A stretch of 64,000 nucleotides of DNA from CAIUMH01 sp963758555 (GTDB lineage: Bacteria > Actinomycetota > Acidimicrobiia > Acidimicrobiales > RAAP-2): assembly GCA_963758555.1 (NCBI GenBank), contig CAVWVW010000003.1, positions 1,736,001 to 1,800,000 on the forward strand. The letters run 5' to 3'. Of this stretch, positions 36,490-45,230 are shown piece after piece. The notes under the pieces are model-generated. The model was not told where the DNA came from. It did not search any database and saw only the letters and a program-made list of their open reading frames with translations. The translations under genes and the position numbers were made by a program. Every line of letters begins with the position of its first letter. Position 1 is the first letter of the stretch.

Positions 36490-37731
36490 ATGACGGTCAA
36501 AGAGCGAGCAGCGACCATCACGCGATCACAGCGATCCCAAGAGATCAGCGACCGCATCCTCGAGACGTCGCTCTCGCTGGTGGCGAGCGATGGCGTCGAC
36601 GCCCTCTCGATGCAGCGGATCGCCACCGCGGCGAACCTCTCGATCGGTCCTCTCTACGGTCGTTACGACTCGCCCGAAGACATCCTGCTCGCTCTCTGGG
36701 ACACGACGCTGCGGGCCCATCTCGCCACCATCTTCGACGACCTCCTGACCTGGCTTCCCGACACCACCGCTCCAGCCCCGGAGCGCCTCCGCGCCGAGCT
36801 CGCTCGTCCGTCCGAGGCCTCCAAGGCGCTCATCGAGACCTTGGCGGTCGTCCGTCGCTACCCCTACGCCTCCGAGACGATCTGCACCGAGCTCACCCGG
36901 GACCTCGAGGCCTTCGCCGCCGCCCAACCTGAGATGGCGCGCTCGCTGGTGGCCGGCCAGGTCTCGGTGATCTTGGGCACGTTGCTGCTCGCCCCGCTGT
37001 TCGATGACGAGCAAGCGCGGATAGGCGGTGAGATGCTCGCGCTCCTCGGAGACTGCCTGGCGGAGCCCGCGGCGCACGCCGCCACGCCGAGAGAGGTCCC
37101 CTCTGTGGTAGGTGACTTCCCCGCTCCGACCGCCGGCGATGGCGTGGTCGACGCCTTCGTCGCCGCCGTGATCTTGGTCGTCGCCCAGACGGGCTTCGAC
37201 CGAGCGACCACCCACCGGATCGCTCGGGTGGCCAAGCACTCGTACTCGTCGTCGTACCCTCACTTCTCCTCGAAGGAGAGCCTCATGTCCTACGCCATGA
37301 GTGCGACCATCGACGAGATCTTCGCCTTCGGGATCTTGGGGCTGATGGACTTGCCCGACGACGAGCGCCTCGACGTGTGCGTCGGCATCGCCCAGGGCAT
37401 CTGCGATGACGAGCAGCGGCTGTGGCGCCAGCTGCGCGTCGAGACCTTGGTCGCAGGGCGCCACCACGCTGACGTCGCCCACGCGCTGCTCGAGCACTTC
37501 GCCCGGTATCGAGGTCACGCCGTCGGCATCTTGGCCCCCGAGATCCTCGGCAAGGATGCCGCCGTCGAAGGTCGGCTGATGGACGGCTGGCACCTCGTGC
37601 GCACCGAGAGCTTCGGACTCTCGCTGCTGGCGTCGTGCACCAGCTTCACCAACGGCGTGGAGTGGACCCCGGCGGTCGTGGCGTTGTTCGGGCACGTCGA
37701 GAAGATGGCCCTCGACGTCGTGGGCACCTGA
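36490..37731 (+). CDS. TetR-family regulator with two TetR-like HTH units
   Basis: The 413-residue protein begins with a TetR helix-turn-helix (residues 12-60: ISDRILETSLSL, MQRIATAANLSIGPLYGRYDS) and a helical regulatory domain. A second TetR-like HTH appears near residue 220 (FVAAVILVVAQTGFD, THRIARVAKHSYSSSYPHFSSKESL) with its own helical domain. Double TetR proteins of about 400 residues are known in actinobacteria, often near lipid or steroid genes. The target is unknown here; it is divergent from proC. The ATG at 36490 is preferred because the -10 box sits directly before it. Confidence 0.8.
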   Translation: MTVKERAATITRSQRSQEISDRILETSLSLVASDGVDALSMQRIATAANLSIGPLYGRYDSPEDILLALWDTTLRAHLATIFDDLLTWLPDTTAPAPERLRAELARPSEASKALIETLAVVRRYPYASETICTELTRDLEAFAAAQPEMARSLVAGQVSVILGTLLLAPLFDDEQARIGGEMLALLGDCLAEPAAHAATPREVPSVVGDFPAPTAGDGVVDAFVAAVILVVAQTGFDRATTHRIARVAKHSYSSSYPHFSSKESLMSYAMSATIDEIFAFGILGLMDLPDDERLDVCVGIAQGICDDEQRLWRQLRVETLVAGRHHADVAHALLEHFARYRGHAVGILAPEILGKDAAVEGRLMDGWHLVRTESFGLSLLASCTSFTNGVEWTPAVVALFGHVEKMALDVVGT

Positions 37732-37821
37732 GCGCCCACCGAGGCGCCGGACTTCTCCTCAGCTTCTCCACAGGACGAACACCTGGGGCACTCACGCCCT
37801 CCGACACGAGGGGACGCAGCG

Positions 37822-38313
37822 CTAGCGGCGCCGACGACGTCGATAGAGGTCGGGGAACGCCAGCGTCATCGCTGTCGGAAAGTGATCATCGACGTACATG
37901 ATCGAGCATCCAGCGATCCGATCGAGCTCGTCATCGTCGACCACCGAGGCAGGTACCCGCCCGACCAGGTAGATGGCATCTTCAGGGCCGAACGCGAAGG
38001 CCATCTGGATCAGGTGCGCGTTGCGGCGCATCAGGTACTCGACGACCTCGAGCTTGTTGGCCTCGGGGGCCGGCATGAACTGGGTCTCGAAGTGCAAGGT
38101 GCGCTGATGGAAGCTCAGCCACAAGGTGATGAAATCCTTCTCCTCGCCGGCGAAGCGCAGCAGCCAGCGATGTGACGCTGTGCGGTCGGTGACGTCTTGG
38201 CGCTCGAAGGCGACCAAGGGGTCTCCCTCGGCCAGCTGGCGCTGGGCCCAGCGATCGATGAGAGCGACCACGTGGGCTCGCTCCGCCTCCTCGGCGACCT
38301 CGACCCGACCCAT
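37822..38313 (-). CDS. YbjN-domain protein (sensory-chaperone fold) downstream of mshA
   Basis: The 163-residue cytoplasmic protein matches the YbjN/type III chaperone-like family: TLHFETQFMPAPE and LMRRNAHLIQMAFAFGPEDAIYLVGRVP are typical. Its ATG is two bases after the mshA stop. The same pair order occurs in mycobacteria (Rv0486-Rv0487), which suggests a linked but unproven role with mycothiol synthesis. The C-terminus is a run of arginines. Confidence 0.75.
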   Translation of the reverse strand: MGRVEVAEEAERAHVVALIDRWAQRQLAEGDPLVAFERQDVTDRTASHRWLLRFAGEEKDFITLWLSFHQRTLHFETQFMPAPEANKLEVVEYLMRRNAHLIQMAFAFGPEDAIYLVGRVPASVVDDDELDRIAGCSIMYVDDHFPTAMTLAFPDLYRRRRRR

Positions 38314-38315
38314 GC

Positions 38316-39584
38316 TCAGGAGCAGCTGACGAGCCGGCGGGCGACCAGCGATGAGAACAGGTCACTCAGCTGCATGGCGGTGGCGCGCCAGGTGTAGCGC
38401 TGAGCGTCGAGCACCGCTGCGGTCGAGTAGCGCGTCGCCCGGATGGGCTCGGAGATGATCCCTGCGACCGCCTTGGCGTAGGCCACCGGATCCCACCCAT
38501 CGACCAGCGCTCCTGTGCGACCGTCTTTGACCAGCGTGGTCAGCCCGCCCACAGCGGAGGCCACCACCGGCGTGCCGCACGCCAGCGATTCAAGCGCCAC
38601 CAGGCCAAAGCTCTCCGAACGCGACGGGACGATGGTCACGTCAGCTGCTCGGTAGTAGGACGAGAGCAGCTCGTGGGCCTGGGGAGGACGGAAGTAGACG
38701 TGCTCCGCGACGCGGAGCGCTCTGGCTCGCTCGTGGAGGCCGCGCAGCGTCGCCTCCCCCTCGTCACCGCTCGGGCCTCCGACGACGACCAGCGAGGCGT
38801 CAAGGCCGATGCCACGAAGCTGTGCGAGGGTCTCGACGGCGACGTGCGCTCCTTTGAGCGGCTGGATCCGACCGACGAAGAGCAGCACCGGCCCCTCCTC
38901 CGCCAGACCCACGGCACGACGCGCTTGGTGAGCGTCACCGGGCGCGAAGAAGGCGTGGTCGACCCCCGGGGCCGCCACCGCCACGCGGCCGACGTCGGCT
39001 CCGTAGAGCTCGACGAGCTGGTCGAGCTCGACGGCACAGGACGCCAGCACCGCGTCAGAGCACCCGATGACCATGGCCTCGGCTTGCGCTCGCCGGAGAG
39101 AGCGCTCCACCGACGCGCCGCCCGCTCCAGCCCCGGCCTTGACCTTCTCCAGGGTGTGGAAGGTGGAGACCAGCGGGATGTCGAGCTCGTGCTTGATCGT
39201 GTGGCCAGCCAGACCCGAGAGCCAGTAGTTGGCGTGGAGCGCGTCATAGGGTCCGCCCTCGCTCTCTGCGATCGGTCCACCTGACGGTGTCGTCATCGAG
39301 GTGAGCACGCGATCGGTGAACTCCGGCACGAGCCCTTCGAGCTGCTCCTTGGCGACTGGGCCGAGAGGCCCGGCTTCGACGCGGTGCACGACGAAGCCCG
39401 GCTCCACCAACACGGAGCCCACGCCGTTTGAGTCGTCAGCGCGGGTGAAGACGTCGCACTGGATCCCCACTCGAGCGAGGCCCGAGGCAAGCTCTCGCAC
39501 GTAGACGTTCATCCCGCCGCCGTCGCCCGTGCCTGGCTGGGCAAGAGGCGAGGTGTGGAACGACAGGATCGCGAGGCGCTGCAT
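38316..39584 (-). CDS. mshA: D-inositol-3-phosphate glycosyltransferase (mycothiol biosynthesis)
   Basis: MshA transfers N-acetylglucosamine from UDP-GlcNAc to inositol 3-phosphate, the first committed step of mycothiol synthesis. This GT4 protein of 422 residues starts with LSFHTSPLAQPGTGDGGGMNVYVRELA, the family N-terminus (shown here in motif form at residues 7-33), with VSTFHTL near 133, FVGRIQPLKG near 222, and the donor motif SRSESFGLVALESLACGTPVV near 320. The ATG at 39584 fits homologues; a TAGGCT box at 39595-39600 may give it its own promoter, though the XRE gene just upstream could also be in the same operon. Confidence 0.88.
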   Translation of the reverse strand: MQRLAILSFHTSPLAQPGTGDGGGMNVYVRELASGLARVGIQCDVFTRADDSNGVGSVLVEPGFVVHRVEAGPLGPVAKEQLEGLVPEFTDRVLTSMTTPSGGPIAESEGGPYDALHANYWLSGLAGHTIKHELDIPLVSTFHTLEKVKAGAGAGGASVERSLRRAQAEAMVIGCSDAVLASCAVELDQLVELYGADVGRVAVAAPGVDHAFFAPGDAHQARRAVGLAEEGPVLLFVGRIQPLKGAHVAVETLAQLRGIGLDASLVVVGGPSGDEGEATLRGLHERARALRVAEHVYFRPPQAHELLSSYYRAADVTIVPSRSESFGLVALESLACGTPVVASAVGGLTTLVKDGRTGALVDGWDPVAYAKAVAGIISEPIRATRYSTAAVLDAQRYTWRATAMQLSDLFSSLVARRLVSCS

Positions 39585-39597
39585 AGCGCCGACGAGC

Positions 39598-40023
39598 CTA
39601 ACGGTCGTGCTCTTCGGACACCTCCGAAGCAGTGCTCTGCCAGCTCGAGGGCTCCTCTGAGCCCGACGTCGGCTCTTCGGGCGCGTCCGCGATGAACGAG
39701 CGATAGATCTGGATGAGCGCTTGTCGCTGGGCAGCACTCAAGCGCTGGTCAGCGTGGATGTGAACCTCCAGATCAGCGTTGGTGTCGCCGTCGAGGATGC
39801 CCGCACGCACGTAGAGGGTCTCGGCGGAGATGGCCAGCCCCTTGGCGATCTGCTGGAGGATCTCGGCCGAAGGGCGTCGAAGCCCGCGTTCGATCTGGGA
39901 GAGATACGGGTTCGAGATCCCGGCGAGCTCGGAGAGCCGTCGCAGCGAGAGGCGCGATGACGCTCGCTGCTCTCTGATGAACGAGCCGAGATCCTTGAGT
40001 CGCTCTGCTGGATCGACCGCCAC
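39598..40023 (-). CDS. XRE-family transcriptional regulator
   Basis: The 141-residue protein has an N-terminal HTH_3 domain (residues 15-70: LSLRRLSELAGISNPYLSQIERGLRRPSAEIL) and a hydrophilic C-terminal part rich in Ser and Glu. It begins with GTG at 40023. It lies between mshA and sodX on the same strand. A similar short XRE regulator is common in actinobacteria, but its regulon cannot be inferred here. Confidence 0.85.
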   Translation of the reverse strand: MAVDPAERLKDLGSFIREQRASSRLSLRRLSELAGISNPYLSQIERGLRRPSAEILQQIAKGLAISAETLYVRAGILDGDTNADLEVHIHADQRLSAAQRQALIQIYRSFIADAPEEPTSGSEEPSSWQSTASEVSEEHDR

Positions 40024-40052
40024 GGGCCAAGCGTAGACCTGGGCGTCGACCT

Positions 40053-40466
40053 TCAGGCTCTGGCTTGGTCACCCTGTGCTCGTGCGTAGCGGCGAACCAC
40101 CACCCAGCGGATGCCCCTCTTCGACACCGGGCCATAGGCGCGCGAGTCGGTCGACGCCGCCGGGTTGTCGCCGAGCACCCGGACTGCGTCGCCTTCGACG
40201 TCGACCACTCGCTTGACCACGAGGCGGGACTCGCCAGGCCTCGGATCGACGAAGGCCACGAGCGTCCCGGGTGCGAGGTGCCCGGAGCGCCGGCGTCGCC
40301 GCAGGAGGACGCGATCTCCGGGCTGCAAGGTGGGCAGCATCGACGGGCCTTCGACCTCACGGCGCGCGAAGACGAACGCCGTCGTGGCGACACCCGCGAT
40401 GCCCAGGCCAAGGAGTGCTCTGCCCGTGGTGCGGTTCCGACGGTTCATCGCTACAGTCTTGGGCAT
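40053..40466 (-). CDS. sodX: S26-family peptidase, nickel-SOD maturation protease SodX
   Basis: SodX cuts the leader from the nickel superoxide dismutase precursor to expose the His-1 that binds Ni. The protein (137 residues from 40466; 131 from the ATG at 40448) has one N-terminal membrane helix, the S26 Ser motif GPSMLPTLQPGD, the Lys region RLVVKRVV and LGDNPAASTDSRAYGPV. It is smaller than ordinary signal peptidase I. Divergence from sodN across 61 bases is the usual sodN-sodX linkage and decides the specific call. Confidence 0.85.
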   Translation of the reverse strand: MPKTVAMNRRNRTTGRALLGLGIAGVATTAFVFARREVEGPSMLPTLQPGDRVLLRRRRRSGHLAPGTLVAFVDPRPGESRLVVKRVVDVEGDAVRVLGDNPAASTDSRAYGPVSKRGIRWVVVRRYARAQGDQARA

Positions 40467-40527
40467 AATCAGATTGTGACCGGTGCCACGTGGCCCGGGA
40501 CCTCAAGCGACCTCAGGAGATCACGCC

Positions 40528-40945
40528 ATGCGCCTCATCGACCGACTCCTCACTCGTGACCGACCTCGTGTCGGCACCGAAGACGATCGCCGCCCACTGC
40601 GATCTGCCGTGCGGTGTCTACGACCCCGCCCAGGCGAAGATCGAAGCCGAGTCGGTGAAGGCCTGCATGGAGAAGCACAACGCTTCGGACGACCCCGAGT
40701 TCAAGGTCCGAGCGATCACCATCAAGGAAGAGCGCGCCGACCTCACCAAGCACCACCTCTGGGTGCTGTGGACCGACTACTTCAAGCCAGAGCACCTGGC
40801 CGCGCACCCCGACCTCCACGACACCTTCTGGAAGGCCACGAAGACGGCGGGCGAGGCCAAGAAGACCAACGATCCGGCCGTCGGTCAGAAGCTGATCGAT
40901 GAGATCGACGCCATCGCCGAGATCTTCTGGGCCACCAAGAAGTAG
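40528..40945 (+). CDS. sodN: Nickel superoxide dismutase, one +1 frameshift in the leader
   Basis: The nickel hook HCDLPCGVYDPAQ is complete, so this is NiSOD, which dismutes superoxide in the cytoplasm. The mature chain runs about 117 residues with KHHLWVLWTDYFKP typical of the family. The open frame containing the hook has no good start, but an ATG at 40528 with AGGAG eight bases before it encodes MRLIDRLLTR, a typical leader start. Removing one base of the CC at 40560-40561 joins the two and gives a short cleavable leader before the His. The gene ends at 40945 and is divergent from sodX. Confidence 0.92.
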
Positions 40946-41000
40946 CGCAAGACCCCTTCGGCTCGACGGCTGGCTCGTCCGCAGCGGGGTGCGGTGGAGC

Positions 41001-41197
41001 TCAGCCGATCGAGTCGCGGTCTCGAGGCAGCGTCTCGCAGAGCGGCGCGGTCGGGTCGTTGGCGAGCACCGTCATCGGTGAGGGCCTCCCCGCAGCTCTC
41101 GCACGTGCCGTAGGTGCCGGCATCGATCTTGGCCATCGGCTGCCTCGACCGCGTCCAGGGCCTGCTCGATCTCCTCGAGCTCGTCAACGTCGCTCAT
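41001..41197 (-). CDS. Short DksA/TraR-type zinc-finger-like protein, two +1 frameshifts
   Basis: Corrected, this is a 64-residue protein: an acidic helix (MSDVDELEEIEQALDAV), then the DksA/TraR motif IDAGTYGTCESCGEAL and a C-terminal LCETLPRD. Only three of the usual four zinc-ligand cysteines are seen. The frame breaks at the GG 41138-41139 and the CC 41069-41070; removing one base at each gives the protein. Members bind the RNA polymerase secondary channel or act as small zinc proteins. It follows the K+ channel gene on the same strand by 40 bases. Confidence 0.65.
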
Positions 41198-41237
41198 GGC
41201 TGCTCCTCGCTCGCCGGCGTCGCCGACTGGCGCAGGC

Positions 41238-42013
41238 TCACCGGGCCGTCCCTCGGGCATCGGTCTTCCCGAGATCGGTCACCTCAGCTTCGGGCTCTCG
41301 GCCTCTGCGGTAGCGCAAGGCGGGCCCCATGTTCGAGACCAGCAGGGCGACCACGGTGACCAGGTAGAACTGCCCGAAGATCGCCTCGAACGCAGCGGTC
41401 GTTCGACCGAACTGGCTGGCCGCGGTCAGATCGCCGTAGCCGACGGTCGTCATCGTGACGAAGCTGAAGTAGAGGAACTGGGGCGCCATCGCTCCACTCG
41501 TCTGAGCGAAGAACGGGTGGTGCGACCACGTCTGGATGGTGCTGTAGACCTGGGTGAAGAACAGGCCCGCCATCATGTAGAGGCACAGCGCACCGAGCAC
41601 CGTCCGCAGATCGATGGTGCGTCGCCGGAAGAGGCCCTTGACCACGACCAGGGGGGCGACGAGCACCAAGAAGACCGTGATGAGCGACGCGGCCTTGTCG
41701 ATGTGCGGGTCGGTGTAGATCCACGCCAGCAGCGTCGAGAGCAGCGCCGAAGAAGATGATGACGATCGATGTGGTCACCAGCCAGCCGCGCGCACCGGAG
41801 GCGAAGAGCGCGACGAGCAGCGTCGCTGACTCGATGACCACTGCCACGAAGGGCACCCATCCGTCGTGGAAGGGTGCGGAGCCCACAAAGAAGAACGTGA
41901 CGAAGAGCAGCGCCAAGAGCTCGCCGTAGCGAAAGGCCGGCTGGCGAGCGTCGATGGTGGCGTGGAGTCGTCGCCGTGCGGACTCGCTCTCTACGCTCGC
42001 TGTCGTCAGGCAC
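41238..42013 (-). CDS. Two-TM potassium channel-like protein, two +1 frameshifts
   Basis: The corrected protein of about 257 residues has several membrane helices and the K+ selectivity filter TMTTVGYGDL in the C-terminal half, followed by the inner helix FGQFYLVTVVALLV. An N-terminal set of about four helices (FRYGELLALLFVTFFFVGS and VVIESATLLVALFAS) precedes the pore unit. I choose GTG 42013, which follows AAAGGGG and a TAATCT box. Removing one base at the CC 41974-41975 and one at the CC 41747-41748 makes one continuous frame. No ligand-binding RCK domain is present. Confidence 0.7.
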
Positions 42014-42111
42014 GTGCACCCCTTTCGTCCCACGAAGATTACGAGCGTCAGACCCTCAAGGTCGAGGAGCATCGTTGTTCGCCATCATGCACCCCGGTAC
42101 CGTCGTGGTCC

Positions 42112-42920
42112 GTGACCTCGCTCCCGCGCCGCGTGCCTCGCTCCCTGCGCCACACGCCGGTGGAGCCTCGCGGCGATGCTTGCGCTCGTCGCGGCGCTCG
42201 CGTCGGGGTGCACGAGCTCGTCGGGCTCGTCCCTCGACCTCGCGGGGAGGCAAGGCCACGACGACCACGACCCAGCCGCTCACCGGGTTCGCCGCCCAGA
42301 GCCCACAAGCCATCTTGGCGGCCGGATGTGGTGCCACGCAGCCGCTCTCCTCGGTGGCGGTCGCGACGACCTTCTCCAAGCCCTCGCTCGTGGGCGGGGT
42401 GAGCTCGATGGCCTGGTCGATGAGCACCGCTGCCAATGAAGGGACCCTCCACTACGGCAAGAAGATCATCGGTCCAAGCGATCGTCGTCCCCTTCACCAC
42501 CTTCGTGAAGGCACCGGCAAGCTGGTGGGCGACGACGGCCGCCAGCGCGGGAGCCACGGCGCTTGGCGGCCGATGGATCTCCATCGGACAGGCGAGCACC
42601 TACGCGCCGATCGCGCGCCGATGATCTCGTTCTCCAACCTCTCGAGCCTGCTGACCAACTGCCTGCCCACCGGCCAGCAGGTGATCAAGGGCCAGCTCGG
42701 ATCGGTCGGCTCCGAGCAGACCATCAACGTCGCCGTGCAGGCCGGCTTCACGACGCAGACCCTCTCGATCCCGACGACGAGCATCCCCTACATCCTCAAG
42801 AGCGTGATGCTCAGCGCCCAGGTAGGTCAGGAGACGTCGCTGCTGAGCGGGTTCAACGCCCAGAAGGCGATCACGGCGCCGGCCACCTCGACGTCGATCG
42901 AGACCGCTCTCGCCGGCTGA
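42112..42920 (+). CDS. Putative secreted lipoprotein, at least four frameshift sites
   Basis: I do not recognise the family. From GTG 42112 a basic n-region leads to a hydrophobic core (LAAMLALVAALASGC) with a lipobox ending at Cys, then a Ser/Thr-rich linker and a domain of about 210 residues with IVVPFTTFV, MISFSNLSSLL and SIPTTSIPYIL. High third-position GC tracks the true frame as it jumps at 42157-42158, 42244-42247, 42474-42475 and 42607-42619; removing one G or C at each of five runs gives one frame to the stop at 42920. Two later cysteines could pair. Probably cell-surface attached. Confidence 0.5.
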
Positions 42921-42923
42921 TGC

Positions 42924-43070
42924 CTAGGCCTCCCAGTGAGGAGGTCGCTCGTGCTGGTCACGACGAGCTCGCGCGAGCTCTGCTCGCAGGCGCTCGACCT
43001 CGGCCCGCAGCGCCACGATCTGCTCCTCGAGCTCTTGGCGACTCACGCCTTCCTCGGGAGCGTCGTCCAC
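42924..43070 (-). CDS. Small coiled-coil protein (48 aa), probably leaderless
   Basis: GTG 43070 to TAG 42924 encodes a highly charged helix with a clear heptad run (LEEQIVALRAEVERLRAELARARRD in motif form near residues 15-39). TAGCCT ends six bases before the GTG, matching the leaderless promoters elsewhere in this window. A second GTG eight codons later is an alternative start. No function can be assigned. Confidence 0.45.
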   Translation of the reverse strand: MDDAPEEGVSRQELEEQIVALRAEVERLRAELARARRDQHERPPHWEA

Positions 43071-43346
43071 GGCCCAAGGCTACGTCTGGAATTGCGCAGA
43101 GCGGATCGAGGAGGGATCTGTTGAGAGGCGCCACATGCGTGCTCATCGGGGGAGGCTCTGACTCCACGCAACCTTCGGTGCCCGAGCCAGCTGATCGAGT
43201 TCTGTAACGCCCCGGCCCACGCACGATCATGCTTGGGCCCAGGCGGATTCTCCCGATCTCCAATGCCGACCACAGATCGGAACGCAGCGCCTTGGACCCG
43301 CACCGCGTGAACTCCCGATGGCTGAACCCGATGACCTCCGGCTCCT

Positions 43347-45230
43347 TTAGCTCAGATCACCTTCTTCGGCGTCGACGAGCTGGGAGACGGCATCGATCAG
43401 TGCAAGATGCGTGAAGGCCTGCGGGAAGTTTCCCAAGTGCTCCCCACTGGTCACGTCGATCTCCTCTGCGTAGAGCAAGAGCGGGCCGGCGAAGGACAGT
43501 AGCTTCTTGCACAGCGCTCGAGCTCGTGCTGTCTCACCAATCATCGCCAGCGAAGAGACCAGCCACCACGAGCAGATGGTGAAGGTCCCTTCCTTGCCCT
43601 CGAAGCCGTCATCGGTGCTGTCGACCCTGTAGCGCAGCGCCAGGCCGTCTTCGGTGAGCTCGTCGGCGATGGCGAGCACGGTAGTGCGGACGCGGGGATC
43701 GTCTGGCGGCAAGAAGCCCATGAGTGGGATGAGCAGCAGGGACGCATCGAGCTCGTCATTCTCGTAGGCCTGACGGAATCGACCCCGTTCATCGACGCCC
43801 TTGGCGAGGATCTCCGCTTTGAGCTGATCGGCTCCTTGTCGCCACCGCTCGGAGCGCTCGAGGTCTCCTCGTCGCTCGGCAAGGTCTGCCCGCGATCCGC
43901 CGCTACCCAGCAGAGGACGGCTCGACGCGGTGAAGTGCTGCGGTTCTCCTCGGACCTCCCAGATCCCTTGGTCTGCGTCACCACTGTGAGCCAGTGCGGC
44001 TTCGACCAGTCCCGCAAGGCCCTCCCATGCGGACTGCACGATCTGAGACGCTCCTTGTCGCATCTGGGTGTCGACGCCGTCGAGCAGCATCCCCCAGACG
44101 TCGTTTTGGTGCTGGTCCCACGCACCGTTGCCGATCCGGACCGGCTGCGCCCCGCCGTAGCCCGACAAGTGGTCGATCGTCCGCTCGGTGAGGTCCCGCT
44201 CTCCCCCGATCCCGTACATGATCTGCAGGTCGAACGGATCACCCGGCCGCTCGGGCCTGACGCACTCGAGCACGAACGCGAAGTACTCGAGCGCCTCCCA
44301 GTCGAAGCCCAACCGGTAGAGCGCACGAAGCGCGAAGCCTGTGTCTCGGATCCAGGTGTAGCGATAGTCGTAGTTGCGTGATCCGCCAGGGGTCTCAGGC
44401 AGTGAGGTAGTCGATGCCGCCATGATCGCCCCAGTCGGGGCGTAGCTCAGGCCCTTCAAGGTGAGGGCGCTTCGCTCGATGAAGGGGCGCCACGGGTGAT
44501 CAGGGAACGACCCGGTCGCGAGCCATGCTCTCCAAAAGGCAACGGTCGTCTCGACGTCTCGAGTTACTTCGTCGTCGCTCTGAGGAGCTTTGTCTCCCCA
44601 CGAGAGAGCAACGAAGGTCGACTCGCCCTCGGCCAAGGTGGTCCGACCGTAGCAGCGAGCCCCCACGGCACTGAGGCGGATAGTGCTCGTGATCGAGAGC
44701 TCGACGTTGCTGTCTGGAGCTCGAACGTCGAGGGATCCGTAGCCGTCGCCCGCGTAGTCCCACTGACCGGGGAGCTCTCCGTAGTTGAAGAGTGGGATGC
44801 ACACTGCCTCGACTTCGACGGTCCCGGAGATGCAGGTCGCCGTGCGGAGCAAGACGGTGGCCGCCGCAGCATCAGTCGGTGCTCGTCGATAGCCAGGACG
44901 ACGGGGGGCATTGTCGTCGATCGGTCGAATGAGCAAGAGGTCCTGAACGACGAGCCAACCGTTCGGCGTGTGCCAAGTCGTCTCGAGCACCATCGTCCCG
45001 GGTAGGTAGCGACGGTCGTGAGGGACGGTCGTACCTGAAGGCCCGAAGCGAAAGGAACCGGCGGTGCGATCGAGGATCGCGCCAAAGACACTCGGCGAGT
45101 CAGGACGAGGGAGACACAACCATTCGACGGATCCGTCGGGAGCGATGAGGCATGTGGTCTCGCAGTTGGAGAGAAAGGCGTACTCGGCGATGGGAGGAAA
45201 TTGGTTCACGTCGAGATGCACCTCGCGCAT
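43347..45230 (-). CDS. Glycoside hydrolase family 15 protein (glucoamylase/trehalase-like)
   Basis: The 627-residue protein has the GH15 N-terminal supersandwich domain (IAEYAFLSNCETTCLIAPDGS, motif at residues 14-34) and the (alpha/alpha)6 catalytic domain. DYRYTWIRDTGFAL near residue 290, GIWEVRGEPQHF with the acid Glu near 425, and HLGNFPQAFTHLALI near the C-terminus are the usual landmarks. Substrate is likely an alpha-glucoside such as trehalose or a maltodextrin. Between about residues 437 and 450 the sequence departs from the family; removing one base at the GG 43919-43920 and adding one at the CCC 43889-43891 restores VLCWVAADRG, so a compensated shift is present. No signal peptide. 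Confidence 0.85.
   Translation of the reverse strand: MREVHLDVNQFPPIAEYAFLSNCETTCLIAPDGSVEWLCLPRPDSPSVFGAILDRTAGSFRFGPSGTTVPHDRRYLPGTMVLETTWHTPNGWLVVQDLLLIRPIDDNAPRRPGYRRAPTDAAAATVLLRTATCISGTVEVEAVCIPLFNYGELPGQWDYAGDGYGSLDVRAPDSNVELSITSTIRLSAVGARCYGRTTLAEGESTFVALSWGDKAPQSDDEVTRDVETTVAFWRAWLATGSFPDHPWRPFIERSALTLKGLSYAPTGAIMAASTTSLPETPGGSRNYDYRYTWIRDTGFALRALYRLGFDWEALEYFAFVLECVRPERPGDPFDLQIMYGIGGERDLTERTIDHLSGYGGAQPVRIGNGAWDQHQNDVWGMLLDGVDTQMRQGASQIVQSAWEGLAGLVEAALAHSGDADQGIWEVRGEPQHFTASSRPLLGSGGSRADLAERRGDLERSERWRQGADQLKAEILAKGVDERGRFRQAYENDELDASLLLIPLMGFLPPDDPRVRTTVLAIADELTEDGLALRYRVDSTDDGFEGKEGTFTICSWWLVSSLAMIGETARARALCKKLLSFAGPLLLYAEEIDVTSGEHLGNFPQAFTHLALIDAVSQLVDAEEGDLS

Noticed and set aside
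36526..37695. 389-codon open frame opposite the TetR gene
   Set aside because: Antisense shadow; the + strand frame has two clear HTH motifs.
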